This document shows, piece after piece, positions 1-6,346 of a stretch of DNA of 6,428 nt. The translations under genes were made by a program, and so were the position numbers. The stretch is from Planctomycetia bacterium (GTDB lineage Bacteria > Planctomycetota > Planctomycetia > Gemmatales > Gemmataceae), in the NCBI GenBank assembly GCA_005773755.1, contig SXHE01000303.1, positions 1 to 6,428 of the forward strand. The letters are read 5' to 3'. Each line of letters opens with the position of its first letter. Positions within the stretch are counted from its first letter, which is position 1. The notes beneath the pieces are model-generated. The model did not search any database and had not been told where the DNA came from. It worked only from the letters and a program-made list of their open reading frames with translations.

Positions 1-504
1 CAACAGCGGCGGGTCGTTCGCCAGCGCGCGGGCCAGCGCGCCCCGCTGGCGCTCGCCGACCGACAGTTTCGTGGGCCGGTGGTTCGCGCGCTTACCCATC
101 CCCACCAGTTCGAGCAACTCGTCGGCCTTCTTCGCCCGCGCCCGCGGGGCGAGCTTGGCCCCTTCGAACATCGGCACCTGTACGTTCTCGCGCGCGGTCA
201 GTGTGGGGATCAGAAAGAACGACTGGAACACGAACCCGATCTGTTGGGCGCGGAAGTTGTCCAGGTCTTTGCGCTTCGAGAGCGGCTCGCCGCGGAAGTA
301 CACCTCGCCGCCGTCGGGCAGGTCGAGCACGCCGAGCATGTTCAGGAGCGTCGATTTGCCGCACCCGGACGGGCCGGTGATGGCGACGTGCTGGCCCTCG
401 CGCACGCCCAGGGTGACGCCGTTGAGCGCGTGTACGTCGCCGTCCGGGTAGGTCTTCACGACCTTGTCGGCGAAGAGCAGGTGTCCGGCAGGGCCGTCAG
501 TCAT
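1..504 (-). CDS. ABC transporter ATP-binding protein, LolD/MacB type (partial, C-terminus cut by window edge)
   Basis: This is the nucleotide-binding subunit that would power the adjacent MacB/FtsX-type permease from the cytoplasmic face. I translated it by hand from the ATG at 504-502; 168 residues are visible. The Walker A motif GPSGCGKST is at residues 44-52. The Q-loop region GFVFQSFFLIPTLTARENV is at 90-108 with Gln94, a stretch typical of the LolD/MacB/DevA group. The ABC signature LSVGERQR is at 147-154. Family members are usually about 220-250 residues, so Walker B, the D-loop and the switch histidine lie beyond position 1. The ATG overlaps the permease stop by 8 bp (ATGACTGA), which fixes the start and suggests translational coupling. 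One oddity is Val149 where the consensus LSGGQ/E has its first Gly. The family call is firm; the transported substrate is unknown. Confidence 0.93.
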   Translation of the reverse strand, partial: MTDGPAGHLLFADKVVKTYPDGDVHALNGVTLGVREGQHVAITGPSGCGKSTLLNMLGVLDLPDGGEVYFRGEPLSKRKDLDNFRAQQIGFVFQSFFLIPTLTARENVQVPMFEGAKLAPRARAKKADELLELVGMGKRANHRPTKLSVGERQRGALARALANDPPLL

Positions 505-1651
505 GGCGGAGCGCCTCCGTCGGCAGCAGGCGGGCGGCGCGGTACGCCGGGTACGCCCCGCCGATCACGCCGATGAGCACCGTAATGGCCCCACCGAGGC
601 CGACAACCCACGGCGACAACCCCGGCTCGATGAACCCGTTCACTTTGGGCGACCGGGTGAGCGCGTACAGCCCACCCGCCGCCACGAGCGCCCCGGCGGT
701 CGCCGCAGCCAGCGCCAGCAACACGGCCTCGCCGAGGATCATCGTCATCACCCGGCGGCGGGGCCACCCCACCGCCCGCAGGATGCCGATTTCCTGGGTG
801 CGCTCCATCACGGACATCGCCATCGTGTTCAGCATGGTGATGACGCCGATCACGAACGCGATCACGGACACGATCCACGACACCGCCTTGATGAGCTTCA
901 GTTGCGAGACCGACTGCACGTACTTGTCGGGGCTTTGGGCGTCGAGCTGAACGAACTTGTCGCCGGGGTCGCGGAGGGCGGCGATCTTCGCTTTGACCAC
1001 GTCGATTTCGGCCGCGCCGTCGCTCGTTTCGCGCTTCACGCGGATCGAGAAGCCGGTGACCTTCTTGCCGGTGAGCGCCTGCCCGTCCTTGAACGGGACG
1101 ATGGCCCCGCCGTCCTCGAACACGACGCGGCTCTTGAACACGGCGATCACCGCGTACGGCCGCTCCTCATCGGCGGTGAACGTGAGCGCGTCGCCGACTT
1201 TCAGGCCCAGGTTCGATGCGAGCGTCTTGCCGAGCATCACCTTGTGCGTGTCGCCGTCCTTGAGCAGTTGTCCATCGATCAGTTCCATGTCCTCGAAGCC
1301 GAAGTTGTCCGACTTCCAGCCCTGAACGAGGAACTGGATGCCCTCGTTGTGCTTGGCGGTGGCGTTGCTGACGACACCCTCGGAGATGCGGGCCACTTCG
1401 GGGAACTTGCGGGCCTCTTCGACGAAGTACTCGCTGAAGTCGCTGTCCAGGCCCATCGGCTTGTTCTTCTGCATCGCGATCAGGTCGACGCGGCGGGTGT
1501 CGAAGGCCGATTCGACGGACTTCTCGACGTTGTCGGCGACGCCCAGCAGCGCGATCATGCTGCCGACCGCGACCGCGAGGCCGAGGACCGTGAGCGCGGT
1601 GCGCACCGGCCGCCGCAACAGGTTCTTCAGGATGAATGAGGCGAAGTACAT
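497..1651 (-). CDS. ABC transporter permease, MacB/FtsX family
   Basis: This 384-residue inner-membrane permease has the four-helix MacB/LolC/DevC layout. After a short basic cytoplasmic N-terminus (LKNLLRRPVRTAL, residues 8-20), TM1 spans about 19-38. A large extracytoplasmic MacB_PCD-like domain follows at about 40-253. The C-terminal FtsX domain has TM2 at about 257-278, TM3 at about 302-331 and TM4 at about 346-370. The family hallmark MERTQEIGILRAVGWPRRR at 282-300 is the cytoplasmic coupling segment after TM2, and the C-terminus LLPTEALRHD is also typical. I chose the ATG at 1651 over one at 1792. The extra 47 residues from 1792 are Arg/Pro-rich, overlap the hydrolase in another frame and are unlike the family. 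The chosen start also sits in a TGATG overlap with the hydrolase stop. It works with the ATPase encoded just downstream. Such pairs export lipids, peptides or macrolides; the substrate here is unknown, with an acyl product of the neighbouring genes as the contextual guess. Confidence 0.93.
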   Translation of the reverse strand: MYFASFILKNLLRRPVRTALTVLGLAVAVGSMIALLGVADNVEKSVESAFDTRRVDLIAMQKNKPMGLDSDFSEYFVEEARKFPEVARISEGVVSNATAKHNEGIQFLVQGWKSDNFGFEDMELIDGQLLKDGDTHKVMLGKTLASNLGLKVGDALTFTADEERPYAVIAVFKSRVVFEDGGAIVPFKDGQALTGKKVTGFSIRVKRETSDGAAEIDVVKAKIAALRDPGDKFVQLDAQSPDKYVQSVSQLKLIKAVSWIVSVIAFVIGVITMLNTMAMSVMERTQEIGILRAVGWPRRRVMTMILGEAVLLALAAATAGALVAAGGLYALTRSPKVNGFIEPGLSPWVVGLGGAITVLIGVIGGAYPAYRAARLLPTEALRHD

Positions 1652-2493
1652 CAGGAGTGTGTGGAGAGTCGTTTCAGGTGGCGCGTCACGGCGTCGGTGA
1701 AGCCGGCGGTGTTGTCGAGCATCGCGAGGTGCTTCGCGGCCGGGATGATTTCGGCCGTACACCGCGGGAGGTGTTGTTCTAGCCAGCGGCACGTCGCAAG
1801 GAAGGGGGAGAACTCGTCGTACAGTGCGACGACCGGTTGCGCGATGCCCGCGAGCACGTCCGCCGTGAGGCCGGCTTCTTGCATCACCTCGTCGCCACAG
1901 GTGGTCTCCGCGAGTTTGGGCAACTGCCGCAGCCAGCCGCGGCCGAACGCCCCGTAGATGTCCTCAAGCTCTTTGAGCTTGTCGGGTGCGAGGCTGGCGG
2001 TTTCGCGAAACAGCTCCGCGAAGTCCACCGTTTCGCCCAGCGTCACCCCGACGCGGGCGAAGGTGTCGCGCACGTCGGTCCAGATGCTCATCTTGCCGAA
2101 GTTCGGTTCGATGTGCTTCAGACCGGGGAAGAACGAGTCCGACAGCATCACGCCCGCGACGCACTCCGGGTACAGCGCCGCCGCGTGCGTACTCACGACG
2201 CCGCCGAAGCTGTGGCCGATCAGGTACGCGGGCTTCAGGCCGAGCGCCGCGTGGAACTGGCGGAAGTCCTCGGCCATCACCGCGGACGTGTACCCGGTCG
2301 CCGGCCGCGCGCTGACCCCGTGGCCGCGCAGGTCGTACGCGGTGACGCGGAACGCCGGCGCGAGCGCGTCGATCAGCCCGCTGAACACCCACACGGCCTG
2401 GTTGCTGGTGACCGCGTGGACGAGCACCACGTCCGGCCCCTCGCCGGTCTGCTGGTAGTAGAGTCGGGTACCGTTCGCTTCGACTTCGGGCAT
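1651..2493 (-). CDS. alpha/beta-fold hydrolase (possible thioesterase or esterase)
   Basis: This 280-residue single-domain protein has the alpha/beta hydrolase fold. An N-terminal strand pair (MPEVEANGTRLYYQQTG) is followed by DVVLVHAVTSN at 21-31 (oxyanion region), AYDLRGHGVSARP at 52-64 and the nucleophile elbow GHSFGG at 93-98 with Ser95. The likely acid is Asp226 in VVALYDEFSP, and the likely base is His255 in AAKHLAML. The length is normal and there is no signal peptide, so it is probably cytoplasmic. The usual HG oxyanion pair reads His26-Ala27, a common variation. The stop overlaps the permease start by one base (TGATG), suggesting coupled translation. The ACP and PKS-like genes upstream make a chain-releasing or editing thioesterase plausible, but esterase, lipase or C-C hydrolase activity cannot be excluded from sequence alone. 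The ATG at 2493 begins exactly where family homology begins, and only a weak purine-rich stretch precedes it. Confidence 0.9.
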   Translation of the reverse strand: MPEVEANGTRLYYQQTGEGPDVVLVHAVTSNQAVWVFSGLIDALAPAFRVTAYDLRGHGVSARPATGYTSAVMAEDFRQFHAALGLKPAYLIGHSFGGVVSTHAAALYPECVAGVMLSDSFFPGLKHIEPNFGKMSIWTDVRDTFARVGVTLGETVDFAELFRETASLAPDKLKELEDIYGAFGRGWLRQLPKLAETTCGDEVMQEAGLTADVLAGIAQPVVALYDEFSPFLATCRWLEQHLPRCTAEIIPAAKHLAMLDNTAGFTDAVTRHLKRLSTHS

Positions 2494-2511
2494 GCTTCAG
2501 TTCTTCTCTGC

Positions 2512-2694
2512 CGCCCCGAAGGGGCGTCGGATAATAGCCCAGGGCGCAAGCCCTGGGCGTGTGACCGACAAATCAACAAGCCCCGAAGGGGCGATACATC
2601 GGTCGCGTGTGTCGCCCCTTCGGGGCTCGGATTCTTTTCCTTCGCCGACCCAGGGCTTACGCCCTGGGCTATTGTCCGACGCCCCTTCGGGGCG
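2512..2694. repeat. Long nested palindromic element between the hydrolase and ACP genes
   Basis: Two 46-bp arms, 2512-2557 and 2649-2694, are inverted copies of each other with 44 of 46 bases matching. Each arm holds two hairpins. One is CGCCCC-GAA-GGGGCG (2512-2526; copy at 2680-2694). The other is a CCCAGGGC/GCCCTGGG stem closed by GCAA (2546-2549) in the left copy and by GTAA, read on the minus strand, in the right copy (2657-2660). Both loops are GNRA-type. A third inverted pair sits between the arms at 2579-2627. The element fills most of the only sizeable intergenic gap. This style of element recurs between genes in Gemmata-like planctomycetes, as far as I remember. It could be a REP-like mobile palindrome, an mRNA stabiliser or an attenuator. 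Confidence 0.85.
2579..2627. repeat. Perfect 16-bp inverted repeat with internal GAA/TTC hairpins
   Basis: AGCCCCGAAGGGGCGA at 2579-2594 pairs perfectly with TCGCCCCTTCGGGGCT at 2612-2627 across a 17-base spacer. Each arm is itself a short hairpin, and the arms that read CCCCTTCGGGG would form a stable C(UUCG)G tetraloop in RNA. Read on the minus strand, the promoter-distal hairpin is followed by TTGTTGATTTGT, a weak T-rich run. It might therefore act as a poor intrinsic terminator after the ACP gene. There is no clean T-tract, so a terminator is not called. Confidence 0.8.
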
Positions 2695-2698
2695 AAGA

Positions 2699-2743
2699 CC
2701 GCGATGCTCGTGGCGTCGCGATGGCGGGTCGCGGCTAAACGAG
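2699..2743. repeat. Probable degenerate palindromic element just after the ACP stop
   Basis: Read on the minus strand, this begins CTCGTTTAGCCGCGACC three bases after the ACP stop codon. CCGCGA (2699-2704) pairs with TCGCGG (2729-2734). The same ten bases CTCGTTTAGC open the palindromic element inside the large gene (4913-4904 on the minus strand). This suggests both belong to one dispersed repeat family, although the copy here is less symmetric. Confidence 0.4.
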
Positions 2744-2744
2744 G

Positions 2745-3020
2745 CTATACCACATGTTGTTGCAAGAACGCCACCAACTCGCCCACTTCGATGTCCTCGA
2801 CGCCGCGCTCGCGCAGGCTCTTGAGGAACGTGCCGAACGGGAGCCGTTTGCCGAAGTGCGTGTCCAGCTTCTCGGCCAGCACGACGATTTCGATTGAGGC
2901 CAGGCCCAGGTCGGCGAACACGCGCGTCGTGCCCTCGACCGCGTCGGGGAAGTCGCGGTCGGGGAACGCCGTTTGTACGACGTGCGCGAGCGCGGTCAGC
3001 AGTTCGTCGGTGGTGCGCAT
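2745..3020 (-). CDS. Acyl carrier protein (stand-alone, 91 aa)
   Basis: This small acidic carrier protein would hold acyl chains on a 4'-phosphopantetheine arm in the cytoplasm. The residue pattern FADLGLASIEIVVLAEKL (35-52) matches the start of ACP helix II, with Ser42 as the attachment site. Helix I is about 4-18, and the C-terminal helix IVGELVAFL-type segment is about 78-88. At 91 residues it is of normal length. The ATG at 3020 overlaps the TGA of the large gene (TGATG), which fixes the start. An upstream in-frame ATG at 4142 would add 374 Arg-rich residues antiparallel in character to any known domain, and is rejected. Position 41, normally Asp in the D-S-L/I motif, is Ala. The neighbouring AT-DH protein has no carrier domain of its own, so this ACP is its most likely partner. 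The ACP call is firm; the pathway is inferred. Confidence 0.93.
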   Translation of the reverse strand: MRTTDELLTALAHVVQTAFPDRDFPDAVEGTTRVFADLGLASIEIVVLAEKLDTHFGKRLPFGTFLKSLRERGVEDIEVGELVAFLQQHVV

Positions 3021-6000
3021 CACGCGGCCTCGCAGGTGGTGGTAGCGATGATCGCGTCCTTCTGGCGCGCGGTCTGAACGCGATACCGCGTACCGCTGGC
3101 GGTCACGACCGCGGCCCCGGTGGTTGCGTCCAGCGCTTCGAGCGCGCAGCTTTCCGCCGGCACGCCGAGCGCGTCGGCCAGCGCCGCGAGCGCGGCTTGC
3201 GTGCGCGCGTCGCGCTCCGCTTCGGGGGTCGCGTTCTTGGCGATCCCGCCGAGTGCGATGCCCGATCGCTCCGCGAACGCGGCGAACGCCGCGACCTTGC
3301 CGTCGGCGATTGCGAGGCGCACGGGCGGGAACGGCTCGCTCTTGGCCGCGCCGCGCGGCCGAGACACGGTGCCGCCGTCCGCGGCTTCGATCTCCACGTC
3401 CGCGGGGTACATGGCCTCGTCGTGCTTGGCGCTCCACGCGGCGCGAACGGCGTCCTTCGCGACCATCTGGCCGAAGAACCAGTCGTTCAACTCGGCGTCG
3501 GTGCCGGTCCAGGTGTTGAACGTGTCGAGTTCGCGCGGGGTCATGGTGACGCGCGCGCCGGCCGCGCGCAGCACCGGTTGCTTCAGGTCGGGCGGCGGCT
3601 CCATGAAGTGACAGCGGCCGTATGCTGCGGTCGTGCCGACCGCGTCCGGTGTTCCGCGGCTCAGGAAGTACTCGTCCTTCGGGCCGAAGAAGTTGACGTG
3701 GCCGAACGGCAGGTAGAACCGCCAGTACCCGGCCCCGGTCATGCGGAGCCACGGCGCGCCCGACGGGGTAAACATTTCGAGGCTGTGCCGGAAGTGCCGT
3801 GCGGACTCTTGCTCGTTGTGCCCGCGGACCAGCAGCCGCGCGCCGACTTCGGGCACGGGGCCGTAGTAGTCGATGCGCTGCACCTCGAACGGCAGCAGGA
3901 TGCGCCCGGTCCAGTCCGGCTGTTCCAGGTGCCACGCGCCGAAGATGTGCATCGCGGAGTCGAGCAGCACCGGGTCGATGGCGTACCGCGGGTCGGCGTT
4001 GGAGCGGAACCAGCCGTCGCGCGGCTGCACTTCGAGCGTGCCCTCGATCCCCTCGCGGCCGGTGCGGTCGAGCGAGCGGATCATTTGGAACAGCGGCCCG
4101 TGGAACATGTTCCGCCGCAGGTCTTCGACGGTCGTTCTGCACGGCGCTTCGTCGGTGAGCGCGAACGGCAGCGGCTCCGGCGGCGCGGGGTAGCGGTCGG
4201 CGAGCACGACCACTGCTTCGCTCGCGTGCTTGTTCGCGCCGTCGGCGAGGAACGAGTTGCCCAGATCGCGCACGTCGGCCCGCACCTCGACGACGCCCGT
4301 TTCGGGATCGACCGCGGACACGGCGGCCCGCACTTCGAGCGTGGTGGTTCCGGGGTCGAACGGGAGCCAGCGGTGCAGCCGCACGTTGCGGATCGCGACG
4401 ACCACCTTGCCCGGCGCGAGCACCGACGCGGCCTCGGCCATCGCTTCGAGGCTGAACGTCATGGGCAGCACGGGCAGCCCGTTCTGCGCCGGGTTCTCGC
4501 GGCTCACCCCGCGCCCGCCGAGCGTGTGATCGTCCGCGTACAGGTCTTCGCGCTCGTCCATCACGCGCCGGAACACGAGCTCCTGGCCGGGCGTGTGCCG
4601 AACGACGGTTTCGATGAGGGCGAAGGGCTGCTCCGGCGAGCCGGGAGCGTGAGCGACCGGAGCTTCCGTCGGCGGGGCCAGGTCGAACGCGGCCAACAGC
4701 TCCGGCAGGAGCGCGCCGTTCGTGGGCGCGCCGCCGAGGTACGCGGTCATCACCTCGCGTTGCGCGTCGAGGAACTGCTCCATCACGTCGAGGTAACTCG
4801 TCACCAGCGCCGAACTTGTGCCACTTGGTGCAAGTGAAACGTTCGACTGAGTCTCTATTAGCGGCGATCCCGAAGGGATCGCGGGGTCGCCTTCGGCGAC
4901 TTCGCTAAACGAGATGCGCCCCTCGTACAAGTGCCCCAGGTTCAGGTCGACGCCGTGGGCCACGAGCTGCGCGACCATGTGGTTGATCTGCGTCGGGCCG
5001 CTCGTGCGGGGCACGTTGGCGGGGATCGCGGCGAACGGCTTGCCGCGCAGGATGTCTTCCACGAACGCCGACAGGTTCCCGCGCGGGCCGCACTCGACGA
5101 ACAGCCGCACCCCGTCCGCGTGCATCGTCTCGATCATCCGGGTGAACTCGACCGGGGTGACCCAGTGGTTCACCGCGAGCGCGCGTATCGCGTCCGGGTC
5201 GGTGGGGAACGGGTCGCCCGTCGAGCAGCAATAGACGGGCGTTTGCGTCACGTTGAACGGCACGTCGGTGAACAGCGCGCGCAGCGCGCCCATGTACGGC
5301 TCGAACATGGGCGTGTGGTAGGGCCGCTTGAACGGGAGCCGTTCCGCGATCACGCCCTGCGCCGTCAGCGCGGCTTCGACGGCCGCGATGTGGTGCGTCT
5401 CGCCGACCGCCACGCACTGGTGCGGGCAGTTGTCCATCGCCACGATCACCGCGCCGCCGGCGACCGCGCGCGCGACCTCCACGATGGTCGCCTTGCTCGC
5501 ACCGACCGCGAGCAGCGCCACGTCCGGCCCGCCGGCTTCGCCCTCCTGGCGCTGCATGATGTCCATGATTTCCGGCAGCCGCGAGCCGTGCTGGTCGCGC
5601 GAGTCCATGACGCCGCTGGCGAGCAGCGCGCCCAGTTCGCCGGCGCTGTGCCCGGCCATTGCCGCGACCGGCACCTGCAGGTTCTGGATCACGCGGTAGA
5701 TCGCCTGGTCCGCGAGCAGCACGCCGAAGATGCTCGGCCCCAGCCCGCGCAGCGCGACCTCGGCCGCGGCCCTGTCGTCGGCGGTCGCGTCCGGCGCGAG
5801 GTGCAGCACGCGCCGGAGCGACGTCTCCGGCTTGCCCACTTCTTCCGCGAGCTGATCGCACCACGCGAACGTCTCTTCCACTTCGGGGAACACCCCGCAC
5901 AGGTCGAGCAGCATGTTCAGGTACTGCGCCCCTTCGCCGGGAAAGAGCAGCGCGACCGTGCCTTGTGCGCCGAGCGGCGCGTCGAAGTAGTAGACGCCGT

Positions 6001-6307
6001 TGGCGTCGCGAATCTGCTTGAACTTCGGGTCCGCGAGCCGTTCCGCGGCGCGGGTCAGGCGCGCGATCAGATCGGCGTGCGAACCGGCGACGACGGCGAG
6101 CCGCGCCCCGCCGGGCTGAAGCTCCGCCGCGAGCGAAGCCGCCACTTCGGGCAGCTCGACGTGGGCCGCTTCGACGTGGGCCGCAAGCGCGAGCACGCGC
6201 TCGCGCAGGGTCGCGCGGTCGTCGGCGCGGAGAACGAACACTTCCGTATCCCACCCGGTTACGGGCGGGGCGGCGTGGGACCGCGGTTCGCTGAGGGTGG
6301 CTGGCAT
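3020..6307 (-). CDS. PKS-type multidomain protein: acyltransferase + double-hotdog dehydratase + degenerate PPTase-like tail
   Basis: This 1095-residue cytoplasmic protein probably belongs to a polyketide or fatty-acyl assembly line. Residues 1-112 resemble a KS-AT linker. An acyltransferase follows at about 115-425, with FPGEGAQY at 122-129, the nucleophile elbow GHSAGE at 219-224 (Ser221), His331 in RPYHTP and ECGPRGNLS at 405-413. A low-complexity linker (about 465-560) contains an in-frame palindromic repeat. The dehydratase double hotdog is at about 575-865, with DDHTLGGRG (His594), GLPVLPM at 610-616, FHGPLFQMI at 735-743 and LLDSAMH with Asp783 and His787 in the DxxxQ/H position. Residues about 920-1095 resemble the PPTase domain that follows DH in such proteins (WFFGQMVAKDAVRAAW, YPADVEI), but the expected metal and catalytic residues are missing. 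No ketosynthase, ketoreductase or ACP is present. The ATG at 6307 is the only start codon after an in-frame TGA at 6355-6353. The stop overlaps the ACP start. Confidence 0.9.
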   Translation of the reverse strand: MPATLSEPRSHAAPPVTGWDTEVFVLRADDRATLRERVLALAAHVEAAHVELPEVAASLAAELQPGGARLAVVAGSHADLIARLTRAAERLADPKFKQIRDANGVYYFDAPLGAQGTVALLFPGEGAQYLNMLLDLCGVFPEVEETFAWCDQLAEEVGKPETSLRRVLHLAPDATADDRAAAEVALRGLGPSIFGVLLADQAIYRVIQNLQVPVAAMAGHSAGELGALLASGVMDSRDQHGSRLPEIMDIMQRQEGEAGGPDVALLAVGASKATIVEVARAVAGGAVIVAMDNCPHQCVAVGETHHIAAVEAALTAQGVIAERLPFKRPYHTPMFEPYMGALRALFTDVPFNVTQTPVYCCSTGDPFPTDPDAIRALAVNHWVTPVEFTRMIETMHADGVRLFVECGPRGNLSAFVEDILRGKPFAAIPANVPRTSGPTQINHMVAQLVAHGVDLNLGHLYEGRISFSEVAEGDPAIPSGSPLIETQSNVSLAPSGTSSALVTSYLDVMEQFLDAQREVMTAYLGGAPTNGALLPELLAAFDLAPPTEAPVAHAPGSPEQPFALIETVVRHTPGQELVFRRVMDEREDLYADDHTLGGRGVSRENPAQNGLPVLPMTFSLEAMAEAASVLAPGKVVVAIRNVRLHRWLPFDPGTTTLEVRAAVSAVDPETGVVEVRADVRDLGNSFLADGANKHASEAVVVLADRYPAPPEPLPFALTDEAPCRTTVEDLRRNMFHGPLFQMIRSLDRTGREGIEGTLEVQPRDGWFRSNADPRYAIDPVLLDSAMHIFGAWHLEQPDWTGRILLPFEVQRIDYYGPVPEVGARLLVRGHNEQESARHFRHSLEMFTPSGAPWLRMTGAGYWRFYLPFGHVNFFGPKDEYFLSRGTPDAVGTTAAYGRCHFMEPPPDLKQPVLRAAGARVTMTPRELDTFNTWTGTDAELNDWFFGQMVAKDAVRAAWSAKHDEAMYPADVEIEAADGGTVSRPRGAAKSEPFPPVRLAIADGKVAAFAAFAERSGIALGGIAKNATPEAERDARTQAALAALADALGVPAESCALEALDATTGAAVVTASGTRYRVQTARQKDAIIATTTCEAA
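4858..4908. repeat. 51-bp palindromic element inserted in frame within the AT-DH linker
   Basis: The element is bounded by inverted TTAGCG (4858-4863) and CGCTAA (4903-4908). Inside are two hairpins, GCGATCCC-GAA-GGGATCGC (4864-4882) and GTCGCC-TTC-GGCGAC (4886-4900). It is 51 bp, a multiple of three. On the minus strand it encodes about residues 467-484 of the large protein (SEVAEGDPAIPSGSP), a Gly/Pro/Ser-rich stretch in the linker after the acyltransferase. It looks like a mobile palindrome tolerated in coding sequence, comparable in behaviour to the Rickettsia palindromic element, though unrelated in sequence as far as I can tell. Confidence 0.75.
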
Positions 6308-6346
6308 GTGGGGTGTGTTCGCGATTGAATGATGCGCGCGAGCGGC

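Noticed and set aside
464..1639. A 391-codon open frame on the plus strand opposite the permease
   Set aside because: It is rich in His/Arg/Asp/Glu with no recognisable fold, while the opposite strand has clear FtsX/MacB motifs and helices.
1652..1792. A 47-residue N-terminal extension of the permease
   Set aside because: It overlaps the hydrolase coding sequence, is basic and proline-rich, and would place an odd tail before the typical FILKNLLRRP start of this family.
2579..2627. A strong intrinsic terminator after the ACP gene
   Set aside because: The hairpins are strong, but on neither strand is there an uninterrupted T-tract right after the stem, so termination is only a possibility.
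2511..2694. A CRISPR-like array in the intergenic repeats
   Set aside because: The repeats are inverted rather than direct, there are no regular unique spacers, and there are only two copies. This is a palindromic element, not an array.
2745..4142. A long N-terminal extension of the ACP reading frame starting at 4142
   Set aside because: The added 374 residues are Arg/Ala-rich, overlap the dehydratase and tail of the large gene in another frame, and resemble no domain. The TGATG junction at 3020 supports the short 91-residue ACP.
2894..4837. A 647-codon open frame on the plus strand
   Set aside because: It lies antisense to the AT-DH gene and its translation is Arg/Gly/Ala/His-rich with no recognisable domain. 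It is the usual shadow frame of very GC-rich coding DNA.
4931..6328. A 465-codon open frame on the plus strand, and a 496-codon frame at 4905-6395 on the minus strand
   Set aside because: Both overlap the acyltransferase region, whose motifs (GHSAGE, FPGEGAQY) are in the chosen frame. The alternatives are low-complexity, Arg-rich translations.
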